Of a stretch of 64,000 nt of DNA, positions 55,334 to 64,000 are shown one piece after another. The notes beneath the pieces are model-generated. The model did not search any database. It saw only the letters and a list, made by a program, of their open reading frames with translations, and was not told where the DNA came from. Origin of the DNA: Sphingobacterium paucimobilis HER1398 (lineage in GTDB: Bacteria > Bacteroidota > Bacteroidia > Sphingobacteriales > Sphingobacteriaceae); contig NZ_ATDL01000015.1 in the NCBI RefSeq assembly GCF_000416985.1, positions 558,001 through 622,000 on the forward strand, given 5' to 3'. The translations under genes and the position numbers were made by a program. Each line of letters starts with the position of its first letter. Positions within the stretch are counted from its first letter, which is position 1.

Positions 55334-56665
55334 ATGAAAAAATTTCATACGGACAATCAAACGCTTGAAGACCTGAATGTATTTGGCAAGTTTAAAAAAG
55401 GGTCCCTCTTTCAGTTATACAATAGAACCCAAACGACACGAGGTGAAAAACTACTGGAGCGTTGGTTGAAAGAACCTTTTACAGAAATTGCACCAATTCG
55501 GGATAGGCAAGCGCTAATCAAAGAACTAGCGGCATATCCTCATGATTTTCCAATCAATCTGGAAAATTTAAAAAAAGCAGACACATACTTACGACAACCC
55601 ATAGCTACAAACTACGTAAGCAGTCTAGGGAACTTATCATTAAAGAAGTTAAAGCAGCTGATAGGTATAGATAGCGAATGGGAAATATTTTCCTCCAGTC
55701 TTAAGGCTACACTGTCGATACTCAAAGACTTGCATACTTTTATCACAGAACTGAATAAGCAAGAGAATAAAGATACTTACCGACAAGCTTACCAACGTAT
55801 CGAATACATTTCTAAACAACTGGACAGTGCTGAGATCACAGCACTATTCTCCCTAGACATGGCAGATTCTATTAAAGATATAAGCTCTATTCATTATACC
55901 CTTAGCAAAATGTCTAACGATGGATTGAAACCTGTGATCGAATTGATTGATGAACTCGATGTCGTCTTTGGAATCAGAGAAGTGATGAAGGAACGAAAAC
56001 TATGCTTTGCCGATTTCACTGTAGACTACAAATCTCTTTATAAAGTTGAGAAGTTACGACATCCTGCTTTGAAAGATGCGGTAAGTAATAATCTTACTCT
56101 TTCCGATGATAGTACGGTGCTTTTTCTAACAGGTGCAAATATGGCTGGTAAGTCGACCTTCATGAAAGCCGTTGCCTCTTCGCTCTACCTGAGCCATGTA
56201 GGGCTTCCAATAGCAGCCCATTCACTAACTCTTACGCTCAAAGAAGGCCTTTTTACCTCCATTAATGTCCCAGACAATCTTTCAAAAGGATACAGTCACT
56301 TCTACGCAGAAGTCAAGAGGGTTAAAATGATAGCCGAGGAAGTTGCCGCTCAAAAAAAACTACTGGTTATTTTCGATGAGCTGTTTAAGGGGACCAATGT
56401 CAAAGACGCATTAGAGGCTACAACAGCAGTATCTAGCGCCTTTGCAAGTCATAATTCCAGCAATTTTATTATATCAACACATATTATAGAAGCTGCTGAC
56501 ATACTCCGCGTACAACATCCCAACATGCAGTTTAAATTCTTACCAACAGTGATGAAAGATAACCGTCCAACCTATACCTACACCATCGAAGAAGGTGTAA
56601 GTAGTGACAAACACGGACTTCTTATCTTGAAGAATGAAGGTGTTTTTGAATTGATAGAAAAGTGA
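55334..56665 (+). CDS. MutS-family ATPase lacking mismatch-recognition domain (second of pair)
   Basis: A 443-residue paralogue of the preceding protein with the same architecture: LEDLNVFGKFKKGSLFQLYN-type start, helical core, Walker A TGANMAGKSTFMK (about 266-278), VPDNLSKGYSHFYAEVKRVK, Walker B LVIFDELFKGTN and ISTHIIEAADIL. Both proteins keep all ATPase motifs, so neither looks decayed. Last gene of the plus-strand operon, 11 bp after its twin and just before a hairpin terminator. The role in a SusCD/ABC locus is unknown. Confidence 0.88.
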   Translation: MKKFHTDNQTLEDLNVFGKFKKGSLFQLYNRTQTTRGEKLLERWLKEPFTEIAPIRDRQALIKELAAYPHDFPINLENLKKADTYLRQPIATNYVSSLGNLSLKKLKQLIGIDSEWEIFSSSLKATLSILKDLHTFITELNKQENKDTYRQAYQRIEYISKQLDSAEITALFSLDMADSIKDISSIHYTLSKMSNDGLKPVIELIDELDVVFGIREVMKERKLCFADFTVDYKSLYKVEKLRHPALKDAVSNNLTLSDDSTVLFLTGANMAGKSTFMKAVASSLYLSHVGLPIAAHSLTLTLKEGLFTSINVPDNLSKGYSHFYAEVKRVKMIAEEVAAQKKLLVIFDELFKGTNVKDALEATTAVSSAFASHNSSNFIISTHIIEAADILRVQHPNMQFKFLPTVMKDNRPTYTYTIEEGVSSDKHGLLILKNEGVFELIEK

Positions 56666-56674
56666 GATAATTCT

Positions 56675-56705
56675 TTCCCTTGGATCTTAGATAGATTCAA
56701 GGGAA
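56675..56705 (+). terminator. terminator of SusCD locus 2
   Basis: TTCCCTTGGATCT pairs with AGATTCAAGGGAA (one mismatch) around a 5-nt loop. It starts 10 bp after the stop of the second MutS-like gene. Only a short, mixed T-tract follows. Confidence 0.65.
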
Positions 56706-56723
56706 TATAGTTTCAATTAACAC

Positions 56724-56945
56724 CTATAACTTCGATTTCAGTCGGCTTAATGTTTCTTGAGACATATTCAAATAAGAAGCTACCATTTTATTGGAAAGCC
56801 TACGTACTACCGTAGGATTTTCGGCCAACAACAATCGGTACCTTTCCGTAGCATCACAGAAATAATGATTGGAACAATAGCCTGATAAAAACCCAAGTTG
56901 CGTTCCTTTTGTAAAACATGACTCATATAACTTACATTTTAATTT
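56724..56945 (-). pseudogene. Crp/Fnr-type regulator, C-terminal remnant
   Basis: The minus strand encodes, in one frame, FCDATERYRLLLAENPTVVR followed by ASYLNMSQETLSRLKSKL-stop. This is the Crp/Fnr helix-turn-helix end with the usual ATERY and ASYLxxSxETLSR patterns. Upstream the frame closes at a TAA (56946-56948) without a start codon, and the whole cyclic-nucleotide-binding domain is missing, so this is a truncated relic. The adjacent palindrome at 56987-57000 may be its old autoregulatory site. Confidence 0.75.
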
Positions 56946-56986
56946 TTATTTGTGTGCAAAGGTATATAGGCACCTACAGACAGGCA

Positions 56987-57000
56987 TTGACCTAAGTCAA
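56987..57000. promoter_or_regulatory. Crp/Fnr-type palindromic site
   Basis: TTGACCTAAGTCAA is a perfect TTGAC-N4-GTCAA palindrome of the Crp/Fnr-box type. It lies between the truncated Crp/Fnr gene and the monooxygenase gene, about 53 bp upstream of a TAAATTTG -7-like box at 57053-57060. That distance would suit activation of the plus-strand promoter. Confidence 0.55.
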
Positions 57001-57052
57001 AAAAACAAATTTAATAAGGAACGTTGTTCTTTCTAGCCCCCTTAGCCCATAC

Positions 57053-57060
57053 TAAATTTG
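57053..57060 (+). promoter_or_regulatory. possible -7 box for the monooxygenase gene
   Basis: TAAATTTG fits TAnnTTTG but has no TTTG at the right distance upstream. If used, it gives a leader of about 270 nt carrying the hairpins at 57146-57270. Confidence 0.35.
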
Positions 57061-57145
57061 CGTAATTGCTTAATTTTCCGTATATTGTGCTTTTTGAAGG
57101 AAAAACAACTCTATAAAAGATAGTGTTGTACAATAGTATTCAACA

Positions 57146-57270
57146 AGTTTACCGTTTGGTAAAACCTAATTTTTCCTTTCTATTTGGCTTAGCCATCTAT
57201 TAAGAAATTTTTCGAAATTTCTTCTATTGCGTCCTGATTTTATTTAGGATGGTCTTGAATCTAAAGATTC
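57146..57270 (+). other. structured leader: four consecutive small hairpins
   Basis: In the 5' leader of the monooxygenase gene: TTTACC-GTTT-GGTAAA (57148-57163), AAGAAATTT-TTCG-AAATTTCTT (57202-57223, a perfect 9-bp stem with a TTCG tetraloop), TCCT...AGGA (57232-57249) and GAATC-TAAA-GATTC (57257-57270). No known riboswitch consensus is recognised. It could be a new cis-regulatory RNA or a stabilising leader. Confidence 0.5.
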
Positions 57271-57334
57271 GTTTTCGTAAAGAACTGAACACAGTTGTCC
57301 GTTATAGGGCGACTTAAATTTTTATTATTAATAG

Positions 57335-58711
<1,377 letters not shown>

Positions 58712-58726
58712 AGAGCATTATATTTT

Positions 58727-58766
58727 AAGCACAAGGGGTCGGTTGTACAGCCGACCCCTTGTGCTT
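58727..58766 (+). terminator. terminator of the monooxygenase gene
   Basis: A perfect 16-bp inverted repeat AAGCACAAGGGGTCGG / CCGACCCCTTGTGCTT with an 8-nt loop, followed by TTAT. It lies 15 bp past the stop codon. Confidence 0.93.
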
Positions 58767-58921
58767 TTATGCTTTAATATAATTCGGTTTATTTAATTCC
58801 AACAAGATATTCGTTAAATAAATTATTGACACTGTAGCAGCTGATCATTGCAACACGTTATAATGACAGCTTATCTCTGAAGACCTAAGACAAGCAATCT
58901 AAAAAAGGACAAGAAAATGAT

Positions 58922-59122
58922 ATGAAAATCTTACTAACGAGCATAATTTATTTTATCGCAGCCTTTTCTTCACTGTCTATCCTAAACCCTGAGGTAAATT
59001 GGCTGTACATTTTATCAACGAGTTCCATAGCCACTGTCCTCACTTTCCTTCTATGCTGGCTTCTTTCATTTATTTCTAAGAAAAGAAAACAAATAAAAAG
59101 ATATAAAACAGATTCGCTTTAA
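58922..59122 (+). CDS. small two-helix membrane protein
   Basis: A 66-residue protein with two hydrophobic helices (about 3-20 and 27-50, IATVLTFLLCWLLSFI) and a strongly basic tail (KKRKQIKRYKTDSL). AGGACAAG upstream is a weak ribosome site. It converges with yggS, overlapping by 4 bp at the stop codons. I do not recognise a family. Length and composition look like a real small inner-membrane protein, but coding status is not proven. Confidence 0.5.
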   Translation: MKILLTSIIYFIAAFSSLSILNPEVNWLYILSTSSIATVLTFLLCWLLSFISKKRKQIKRYKTDSL

Positions 59123-59850
59123 GCTTTTGTTTCGTCCCAATAATAACTATCCGCATAGATACGCTGTCCAAAAATAGCAGTCCCTACCCGAACAATGGTC
59201 GCTCCCTCTTGAATCGCAGTTTCAAGATCTCCACTCATTCCCATAGACAACTCTCGCATAGTTACATTGGGTATATTTTGGGCTATGACTTCTTGTTGTA
59301 TCTCCTTTAACAATCGAAAACAAGGTCTTACTTTTTCAATTTCAGCGCTAAACAGCCCAATGGTCATCAGTCCCTTAATCTCTATATTACTAAATTCAGA
59401 TACGGCTCTCACCAAGTCTATTGCTTGATCTGGATGAGTTCCAAATTTACTCTCCTCCCCCGAAGTATTCACCTGAATCAGCACCTCTATTTTTTTCCCT
59501 TCATACACCAGGCGCTGTTGAAGTTTTTCGGCAACATCGAGTCGATCAAGTGACTGGATGCAACTAATATCATATTTTAAAATATCTTTTATTTTATTAG
59601 ACTGAAGGTGCCCTATAAAATGACTGGTATGAGGCACCGATTGCAAGGGCTCATATTTTTCTTTTATTTCTTGAACTTTGTTTTCTGCGATCAGTGTCTG
59701 TCCGGCTTCTAGAGCTACCTTAATACGGTCAGCAGGCACTGTTTTCGTTGCTAAAAGCAACTTCACCTCCTTGGGATCGCGTCCACTGTCTCTACATGCG
59801 ACCTCCATCCTACGAAGGATAATATTTAGATTATTGATTATATCACTCAT
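59119..59850 (-). CDS. YggS/PLPBP family PLP-homeostasis protein
   Basis: A 243-residue fold-type III PLP-binding protein without known catalysis that buffers PLP. The PLP-binding Lys is in LLATKTVPADRI (about 32-43). HFIGHLQSNKI, IQVNTSGEESKFG, GLMTIGLFS and LSMGMSGDLETAIQEGATIV with the phosphate loop follow. Normal length. Convergent with the small membrane protein gene. Confidence 0.94.
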   Translation of the reverse strand: MSDIINNLNIILRRMEVACRDSGRDPKEVKLLLATKTVPADRIKVALEAGQTLIAENKVQEIKEKYEPLQSVPHTSHFIGHLQSNKIKDILKYDISCIQSLDRLDVAEKLQQRLVYEGKKIEVLIQVNTSGEESKFGTHPDQAIDLVRAVSEFSNIEIKGLMTIGLFSAEIEKVRPCFRLLKEIQQEVIAQNIPNVTMRELSMGMSGDLETAIQEGATIVRVGTAIFGQRIYADSYYWDETKA

Positions 59851-59997
59851 CTACATAAAAATTAAAATACCAGGACTCCAACTGCTCTTTTTCATCTCCA
59901 TCAACACCATGACACAAAGGTAAACTTCAAATCAAAGACCATTATACGACAGTTTCGTAAAAAAAACATAGTCCAGCCCCATAGCTAGACAATCCAC

Positions 59998-60252
59998 CTA
60001 CCCTTTAGAAGTGTCTACGAGCACCATATAATGTAGTTTTGCAGTCACCATATCTTCTTCAACAGATGTATCCGCATTAGCAACCAATTCAAACCCTTCG
60101 AACCAAGCTTCGATACCATTTTCAACCTCGTTTTTCTTAACGAATTCCTCTTTCTCAAATCCTATATTATAAAAATAGGGACCATCAGCCTCATCTACCA
60201 CAGACCTGGGAACGGTCACCTTTATAGACACTTTGAGTTCTTTTGTACTCAT
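59998..60252 (-). CDS. unknown 84-residue soluble protein
   Basis: The open frame extends to an ATG at 60372, but I choose the ATG at 60252 (MSTKELKVSIKVTVPRSVVD). A -7-like TAACTTTG lies inside the upstream part (60334-60327), the bases before 60252 look like a normal leader (AACAAAAATACATATG), and the 40 extra residues would begin right next to the previous gene's terminator. The short product is acidic and beta-strand rich. I recognise no domain. If the long start were right, the protein would be 124 residues. Confidence 0.6.
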   Translation of the reverse strand: MSTKELKVSIKVTVPRSVVDEADGPYFYNIGFEKEEFVKKNEVENGIEAWFEGFELVANADTSVEEDMVTAKLHYMVLVDTSKG

Positions 60253-60326
60253 ATGTATTTTTGTTATTTCTAGCCCCACCAATTGGCTGATCAGTGACGA
60301 TCTGGCTATTGATGTATGTTCACTTA

Positions 60327-60334
60327 CAAAGTTA
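60327..60334 (-). promoter_or_regulatory. -7 box inside the long reading frame
   Basis: TAACTTTG on the minus strand, identical to the box of small RNA copies 2 and 3. It supports a transcript starting near 60320 and the downstream ATG at 60252. Confidence 0.5.
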
Positions 60335-60380
60335 CGCAACTTGGTAGTGGTTTCTGGTAATACGCTTAACATTTTAGTTC

Positions 60381-60420
60381 AAAAAAAAGAAGAAATGTAC
60401 TGTCCATACATTTCTTCTTT
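60381..60420 (-). terminator. terminator of the YbaY-like lipoprotein gene
   Basis: On the minus strand AAAGAAGAAATGTA / TACATTTCTTCTTT forms a perfect 14-bp stem with a 7-nt loop, directly followed by T-rich sequence (the A-run at 60381-60388). It lies 40 bp past the stop at 60461. Confidence 0.85.
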
Positions 60421-60460
60421 GAATTATTTTTAATATTTCCGCCTAGTTTAGCCTACTGCA

Positions 60461-60937
60461 CTATTTTGATTCGTGGACAAAAATCTGCGTACTCTCTCCT
60501 ATTGCAACATTCGGAAACTTCTTATCATAATCAATCACGATATCGCCAGCATCTGACTGTCCATCACCGTTCGAATCCCAATCAATAGTTACATAATACT
60601 TGATAGGCTCGCCGTCCCTAACTTCTGGCTTTATCAGTTTTTCATGGTTCTCCGGCAGATTGAATTTAATCGTAAATGGCAGTGCTGACTGCTCGATTTT
60701 CTCTTCCATAATTAAAGTTGCGGGGGCATCAGCTATAAGCTCCGACACCGCATAGAGACGCACTTTACCCTCTGCTTTCTTAATGGTACCATCTCCTACA
60801 AATTCCACAGTTACTGTTTTGCTTTCATTCTGTTGCTGTACCTGATCTTGTTTTTCCTTGACCTTAGAAGGATTGGCGCAACTAGCCAATAGCACTACAG
60901 CCAAAATCAATACGGAAGATATTTTTTTCATGTTCAT
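60461..60937 (-). CDS. YbaY/YscW-like lipoprotein with EF-hand-type loop
   Basis: A 158-residue lipoprotein: signal and lipobox VVLLASC (Cys about 20), a Gln-rich linker, then a beta-sandwich like the YbaY/YscW family (GKVRLYAVSELIADAPATLI, PFTIKFNLPENHEKLIKPEV). Near residue 118 is DWDSNGDGQSDAGD, which matches a DxDxNxDG calcium-binding loop and is unusual for the family. Start could be Met1 or Met3. Monocistronic with its own terminator. Function unknown; probably a periplasm-facing lipoprotein. Confidence 0.7.
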   Translation of the reverse strand: MNMKKISSVLILAVVLLASCANPSKVKEKQDQVQQQNESKTVTVEFVGDGTIKKAEGKVRLYAVSELIADAPATLIMEEKIEQSALPFTIKFNLPENHEKLIKPEVRDGEPIKYYVTIDWDSNGDGQSDAGDIVIDYDKKFPNVAIGESTQIFVHESK

Positions 60938-61131
60938 ATTACTTAATTGTTCATTCTTTTTCGTTTCTAACTTTCATTCTTCTGTTACAGCACGTTTCAC
61001 CTTTAAAATACAATCAAAATCTACTTTTGTTTCTAATCAGACGCACAAATCGAGACATTAACCTCAAGTTTTAAGCATATAACGAAAGAATAATCTTTTT
61101 CGAAACAATAGAAACAAAGTTTTTTACACAA

Positions 61132-61165
61132 AAAAGCCCTATCGGATTAATCCAATAGGGCTTTT
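61132..61165 (-). terminator. terminator of the lysC-lysA operon
   Basis: AAAAGCCCTAT / ATAGGGCTTTT outer stem with an inner GGATTAATCC palindrome at its tip, 20 bp past the lysA stop. A/T-runs lie on both sides. Confidence 0.88.
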
Positions 61166-61184
61166 CCCTAATAATCAGAGATTC

Positions 61185-62342
61185 CTATTCAGAATACAAA
61201 TACCGGATTTCATCTCTCAAATTATAATTTGAGGCCATGACCTCTCCGTACGCACCTGCTGTACGAATAGCAATCATATCTCCCCTTTTGCTTACAGGGA
61301 GCATAATTTCTTTTCCAAAACTATCCGAGCTTTCACAGATAGGCCCCACTACGTCATAACTAAGCTCTACATCTCCCCCCCGATCTCCTATTCGTTCAAT
61401 CTTATGGTAGGCTTGGTATAGTGCTGGGCGCATAAGTTCTGTCATTCCTGCATCTAAAATCAAGAAGTTCTTTTTTGCTCCACTTTTAGTATACAATACA
61501 CGACTGACCAACGTCCCACACTGAGCGACAAGAGCCCGTCCCAACTCAAAATGTACCTCTTGCTGTGCATTACGTTCCAAGAACTTATCGAATACATCAA
61601 AATAGGCTTCAAAATCAGCAATAGGATTACCATCAGGGTTATTGTAATCCACACCGAGCCCCCCTCCTACATTGATGATACGAATATAAGTTCCACGTTC
61701 TTCAAACCAATTTTTCCACTCATTCACTTTAACACATAAGCTTTTGAACACATTAAGGTCGGTAATCTGGGATCCTACATGAAAATGCAATCCTACCAGA
61801 TCAATATGAGCACAGGTCTTGATTACAGCAGCAGCTTTTTCCAACTCGGAATTGGGCACGCCAAACTTATTCTCATCAAGCCCAGTCGTTATATAATGAT
61901 GTGTATTGGCATCCACATTAGGGTTGATACGCAAAGAGACATTTGCTCGTTCACCGTGCTTACCTGCCAATTCATTAATCACCTCCAATTCTTGAATAGA
62001 TTCCACGTTGAAAGCAAAAATACGATGCTTTAATGCGGTGATAATCTCTTTATCAGATTTACCAACACCGGCAAACGTTATCTTATCTGCAGCAAAACCT
62101 GTATCTATAGATCGCTGCACTTCATTACCACTTACACAGTCTGCTCCAAATCCCATTGATTGGATAATCTCAAGTATTCTACTGTTAAAATTAGCTTTCA
62201 ATGCATAGTGCACATGAAATCCACGTTTATCAGCGGCTACCTTTGCTGCTTGCAGAGTCTGTCTCAACAGATTCAAATCATAGTAATAAAATGGTGTTTC
62301 CTGCGCAGAGAAACGATTTAACACATCATTATTTTCAAACAT
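61185..62342 (-). CDS. lysA: diaminopimelate decarboxylase
   Basis: A 385-residue fold-type III PLP decarboxylase converting meso-DAP to lysine, the last step of the pathway. PLP-Lys in HYALKANFNSRI (about 45-56), NVGGGLGVDYNNP phosphate-binding loop near 227, catalytic Cys in CESSDSFGKE (about 332-341) and the C-terminal GAYGEVMASNYN are present. It begins 17 bp after lysC, forming a lysine-biosynthesis pair, and ends at a strong terminator. Confidence 0.95.
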   Translation of the reverse strand: MFENNDVLNRFSAQETPFYYYDLNLLRQTLQAAKVAADKRGFHVHYALKANFNSRILEIIQSMGFGADCVSGNEVQRSIDTGFAADKITFAGVGKSDKEIITALKHRIFAFNVESIQELEVINELAGKHGERANVSLRINPNVDANTHHYITTGLDENKFGVPNSELEKAAAVIKTCAHIDLVGLHFHVGSQITDLNVFKSLCVKVNEWKNWFEERGTYIRIINVGGGLGVDYNNPDGNPIADFEAYFDVFDKFLERNAQQEVHFELGRALVAQCGTLVSRVLYTKSGAKKNFLILDAGMTELMRPALYQAYHKIERIGDRGGDVELSYDVVGPICESSDSFGKEIMLPVSKRGDMIAIRTAGAYGEVMASNYNLRDEIRYLYSE

Positions 62343-62359
62343 TCTTTCTATTCTAAATA

Positions 62360-63676
62360 TTAAAACAATCTATTATGCAAAGACCGCAATGCCTCAGTTT
62401 TATGTTTTGAATCCAAAAGTATAGACACATTGTAATCAGAACCTCCATAAGAGATCATGCGAACTGGCAAATGTTTGACCGCATCCAATACACGAGCAGC
62501 ATACCCATGTGTATTTGCTCCAAAATCACCAACTACACAGACAATAGTCTGTCCTTCATCAACACCGACTTTACCAAAAAGTTCCACCTCTTTGATTATT
62601 TCCAAGAGATTGCTGGTATCATCTATTGTTAAGGACACAGCCACCTCTGATGTCGTGATCATATCTATAGGTGTCTTATAACGCTCAAATATCTCAAATA
62701 CTTTGCGTAAAAAACCATAAGCCAGCAACATTCTTGAAGAATGTATATGAATTGCTGTAATATTGTCTTTAGCAGCTATCGCACGGATCACTCCTTTTTC
62801 ACATCCTGCTTTTGAAATCAATGTACCGTGTGCTGTAGGATCCATAGTATTTAACAGCCTGACCGGTACATTGTACCGCTGCGCAGGAAACACACTTTGC
62901 GGATGCAATATCTTCGCTCCAAAATAAGCCAGTTCTGCAGCCTCATCAAAACTAAGATGAGCAATCGGGGTCGTATTCTTCACAATACGAGGGTCGTTAT
63001 TATGCATACCATCAATATCTGTCCAGATTTGAATTTCATCAGCACGTATAGCTGCTCCAATCAGAGATGCCGTATAATCCGAGCCTCCTCTGCGCAGATT
63101 ATCGATTTCACCAAACGAGTTACGACAAATATACCCTTGTGTAATAAATAATTTATGATCTGGATGCTGTTCTATAAATGGAGTGATCTTTTCTCCTATA
63201 TAGTCTACAATAGGTTCATTATCTTCGTCGATCTTCATGAAGTCTAAGGCTGGAAGCAATACAGAAGCAACCCCTATTTCCTCTAAATGAAAATGCCATA
63301 GAGCCGTAGACATCAATTCACCCTGTGCCAAAATCACTTTCTCTTCTGTAGGTGTAAAAACTTCGTTGTTAGCAAAAGCTCCAATTACATGAAAATGATG
63401 ATCAATAAGTTGTTTACCCTTCTTAAGCCCTTCTTCGGTGGTAAAGAGCTCTTTAATAAGTTCCTCGTACTTATCCTTATGCGTATCGATCAACTGTTTG
63501 GCCAATTGCTTATCTCTATTTAAATAAGCTTGTCCGATTTCTACTAAAGCATTGGTCGTGCCTGACACTGCAGACAGCACCACAATTTGACGTTCGTTAG
63601 GGTCAACGATTTCTAGCAACCCTTTGATACGAACTGCACTTCCTACGGAAGTACCACCGAATTTTAGAATTTTCAT
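62360..63676 (-). CDS. lysC: aspartate kinase (monofunctional)
   Basis: A 438-residue kinase making aspartyl phosphate, the first step to lysine, threonine and methionine. MKILKFGGTSVGSA nucleotide motif at the N-terminus, RRGGSDYTASLIGAA near 200-214, and two C-terminal ACT domains (about 300-435, MITTSEVAVSLTID). The single-protein layout resembles lysine-sensitive AK III, and pairing with lysA suggests lysine feedback control. No lysine riboswitch is visible in its upstream region. Confidence 0.95.
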   Translation of the reverse strand: MKILKFGGTSVGSAVRIKGLLEIVDPNERQIVVLSAVSGTTNALVEIGQAYLNRDKQLAKQLIDTHKDKYEELIKELFTTEEGLKKGKQLIDHHFHVIGAFANNEVFTPTEEKVILAQGELMSTALWHFHLEEIGVASVLLPALDFMKIDEDNEPIVDYIGEKITPFIEQHPDHKLFITQGYICRNSFGEIDNLRRGGSDYTASLIGAAIRADEIQIWTDIDGMHNNDPRIVKNTTPIAHLSFDEAAELAYFGAKILHPQSVFPAQRYNVPVRLLNTMDPTAHGTLISKAGCEKGVIRAIAAKDNITAIHIHSSRMLLAYGFLRKVFEIFERYKTPIDMITTSEVAVSLTIDDTSNLLEIIKEVELFGKVGVDEGQTIVCVVGDFGANTHGYAARVLDAVKHLPVRMISYGGSDYNVSILLDSKHKTEALRSLHNRLF

Positions 63677-63897
63677 GGAGTAATTACACTTTTAACTTTA
63701 TATTATATTTCAAAAAGCTCTACATACAGAACCTCAAATTTCCACAAAAACAGAAACACACTGTTTTAGAGCGTGAATATACCTATTTACCTCGAATATT
63801 ATGCGAATTTATCATTTTTAGTGCTAAAAAAATAAAAATATCATAATCTAAGTCCCTAATATATAAACACCCTAACTGGTATCACAAGGCAAAAAAA

Positions 63898-63932
63898 ATG
63901 CGGCACAAACACCGTTCAGGTTTGTGCCGCAT
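63898..63932 (-). terminator. terminator of the gene entering from the right edge
   Basis: A perfect 13-bp repeat ATGCGGCACAAAC / GTTTGTGCCGCAT with a 9-nt loop, followed on the minus strand by T-rich sequence. It sits 25 bp past the TAA at 63958-63960. Confidence 0.9.
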
Positions 63933-63957
63933 ACAAATATCCAATTATGCGGAAACT

Positions 63958-64000
63958 TTACTTCTTTAGACTTTCAATCAATAGTTGCGCGAGTTCTTCA
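63958..64000 (-). CDS. C-terminal tail of an unidentified protein (cut by window edge)
   Basis: The minus strand reads EELAQLLIESLKK then TAA, with a strong terminator just downstream. Only 13 residues are visible, so the protein cannot be identified. Confidence 0.6.
   Translation of the reverse strand, partial: EELAQLLIESLKK

Noticed and set aside
53997..56665. Two MutS-like genes as one full-length mutS split by a frameshift
   Set aside because: Each has its own complete Walker A, Walker B and core region and a separate start; they are paralogues, not halves.
63677..63897. Lysine riboswitch upstream of lysC
   Set aside because: The leader is AT-rich with no multi-helix junction or long paired arms that I could find.

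Overview
The window looks like chromosome from a member of the Bacteroidota, most likely Sphingobacteriaceae (Sphingobacterium- or Pedobacter-like). The reasons are two ECF sigma/FecR/SusC/SusD loci, families largely limited to this phylum (DUF4302, DUF4843, PKD-like lipoproteins, GldA/GldG, DUF3810), promoter boxes of the form TAnnTTTG, AT-rich intergenic DNA and REP-like interspersed repeats. I see no transposase, integrase, prophage, CRISPR array or rRNA. One tRNA (Cys) is present. Taxonomy and family names are from recall of protein families; no database search was run.

Layout. 1-2.4 kb (minus): histone-deacetylase-like hydrolase, nucleoid-associated protein and the start of a DUF3810 membrane protein. 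2.4-3.1 kb: a small GIY-YIG nuclease gene bracketed by inverted repeats and by a 45-bp direct repeat. 3.2-6.8 kb: YceH, a Ycf48-like propeller protein, BON/SH3 proteins and a PH-domain protein. 6.8-13.1 kb: a complete imuA-imuB-dnaE2 mutagenic-repair cassette with a divergent XRE-S24 (LexA-like) regulator and two matching palindromic operators between them. 14-18.3 kb: psd, pdxY and a class III aminotransferase as an overlapping operon, divergent from a MocR/PdxR-type regulator. 18.6-26.3 kb (minus): glyA, an unusual cbb3-type oxidase operon, tRNA-Cys, hemL and a HAD phosphatase. 27.1-37.7 kb (minus): SusCD locus 1 (sigma, FecR, SusC, SusD, HExxH lipoprotein, two DUF4302 lipoproteins). 37.9-41.3 kb: arginase, then a persulfide dioxygenase/rhodanese protein with a TauE/SafE exporter. 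41.6-56.7 kb (plus): SusCD locus 2, a ten-gene run (sigma, FecR, SusC, SusD, DUF4843, PKD-like, GldA-like ATPase, GldF-GldG fusion, two MutS-like ATPases). 56.7-64 kb: Crp/Fnr remnant, trimethylamine monooxygenase with a structured leader, YggS, small unknown proteins, lysA and lysC.

Two things stand out. (1) Three intergenic copies (about 13.2, 26.5 and 26.9 kb) of a short stand-alone RNA: TAnnTTTG promoter, a near-invariant 24-nt single-stranded core containing two GGTTA/GGTTT elements, then an intrinsic terminator hairpin. The hairpin loops of the two neighbouring copies are almost exact reverse complements of each other, so the RNAs could form kissing pairs. (2) Locus 2 joins a TonB-dependent SusCD importer to a Gld-type ABC module and to a tandem pair of MutS-family ATPases that lack the mismatch-recognition domains. 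This is a strange combination whose function I cannot derive from the sequence.

Genes in each block probably act together as follows. The S24 regulator would repress itself and the ImuABC mutasome until DNA damage. The two sigma/FecR pairs would couple outer-membrane substrate sensing by SusC to transcription of each locus. The TauE/SafE and persulfide dioxygenase pair would oxidise persulfide and export the sulfite or related anion.
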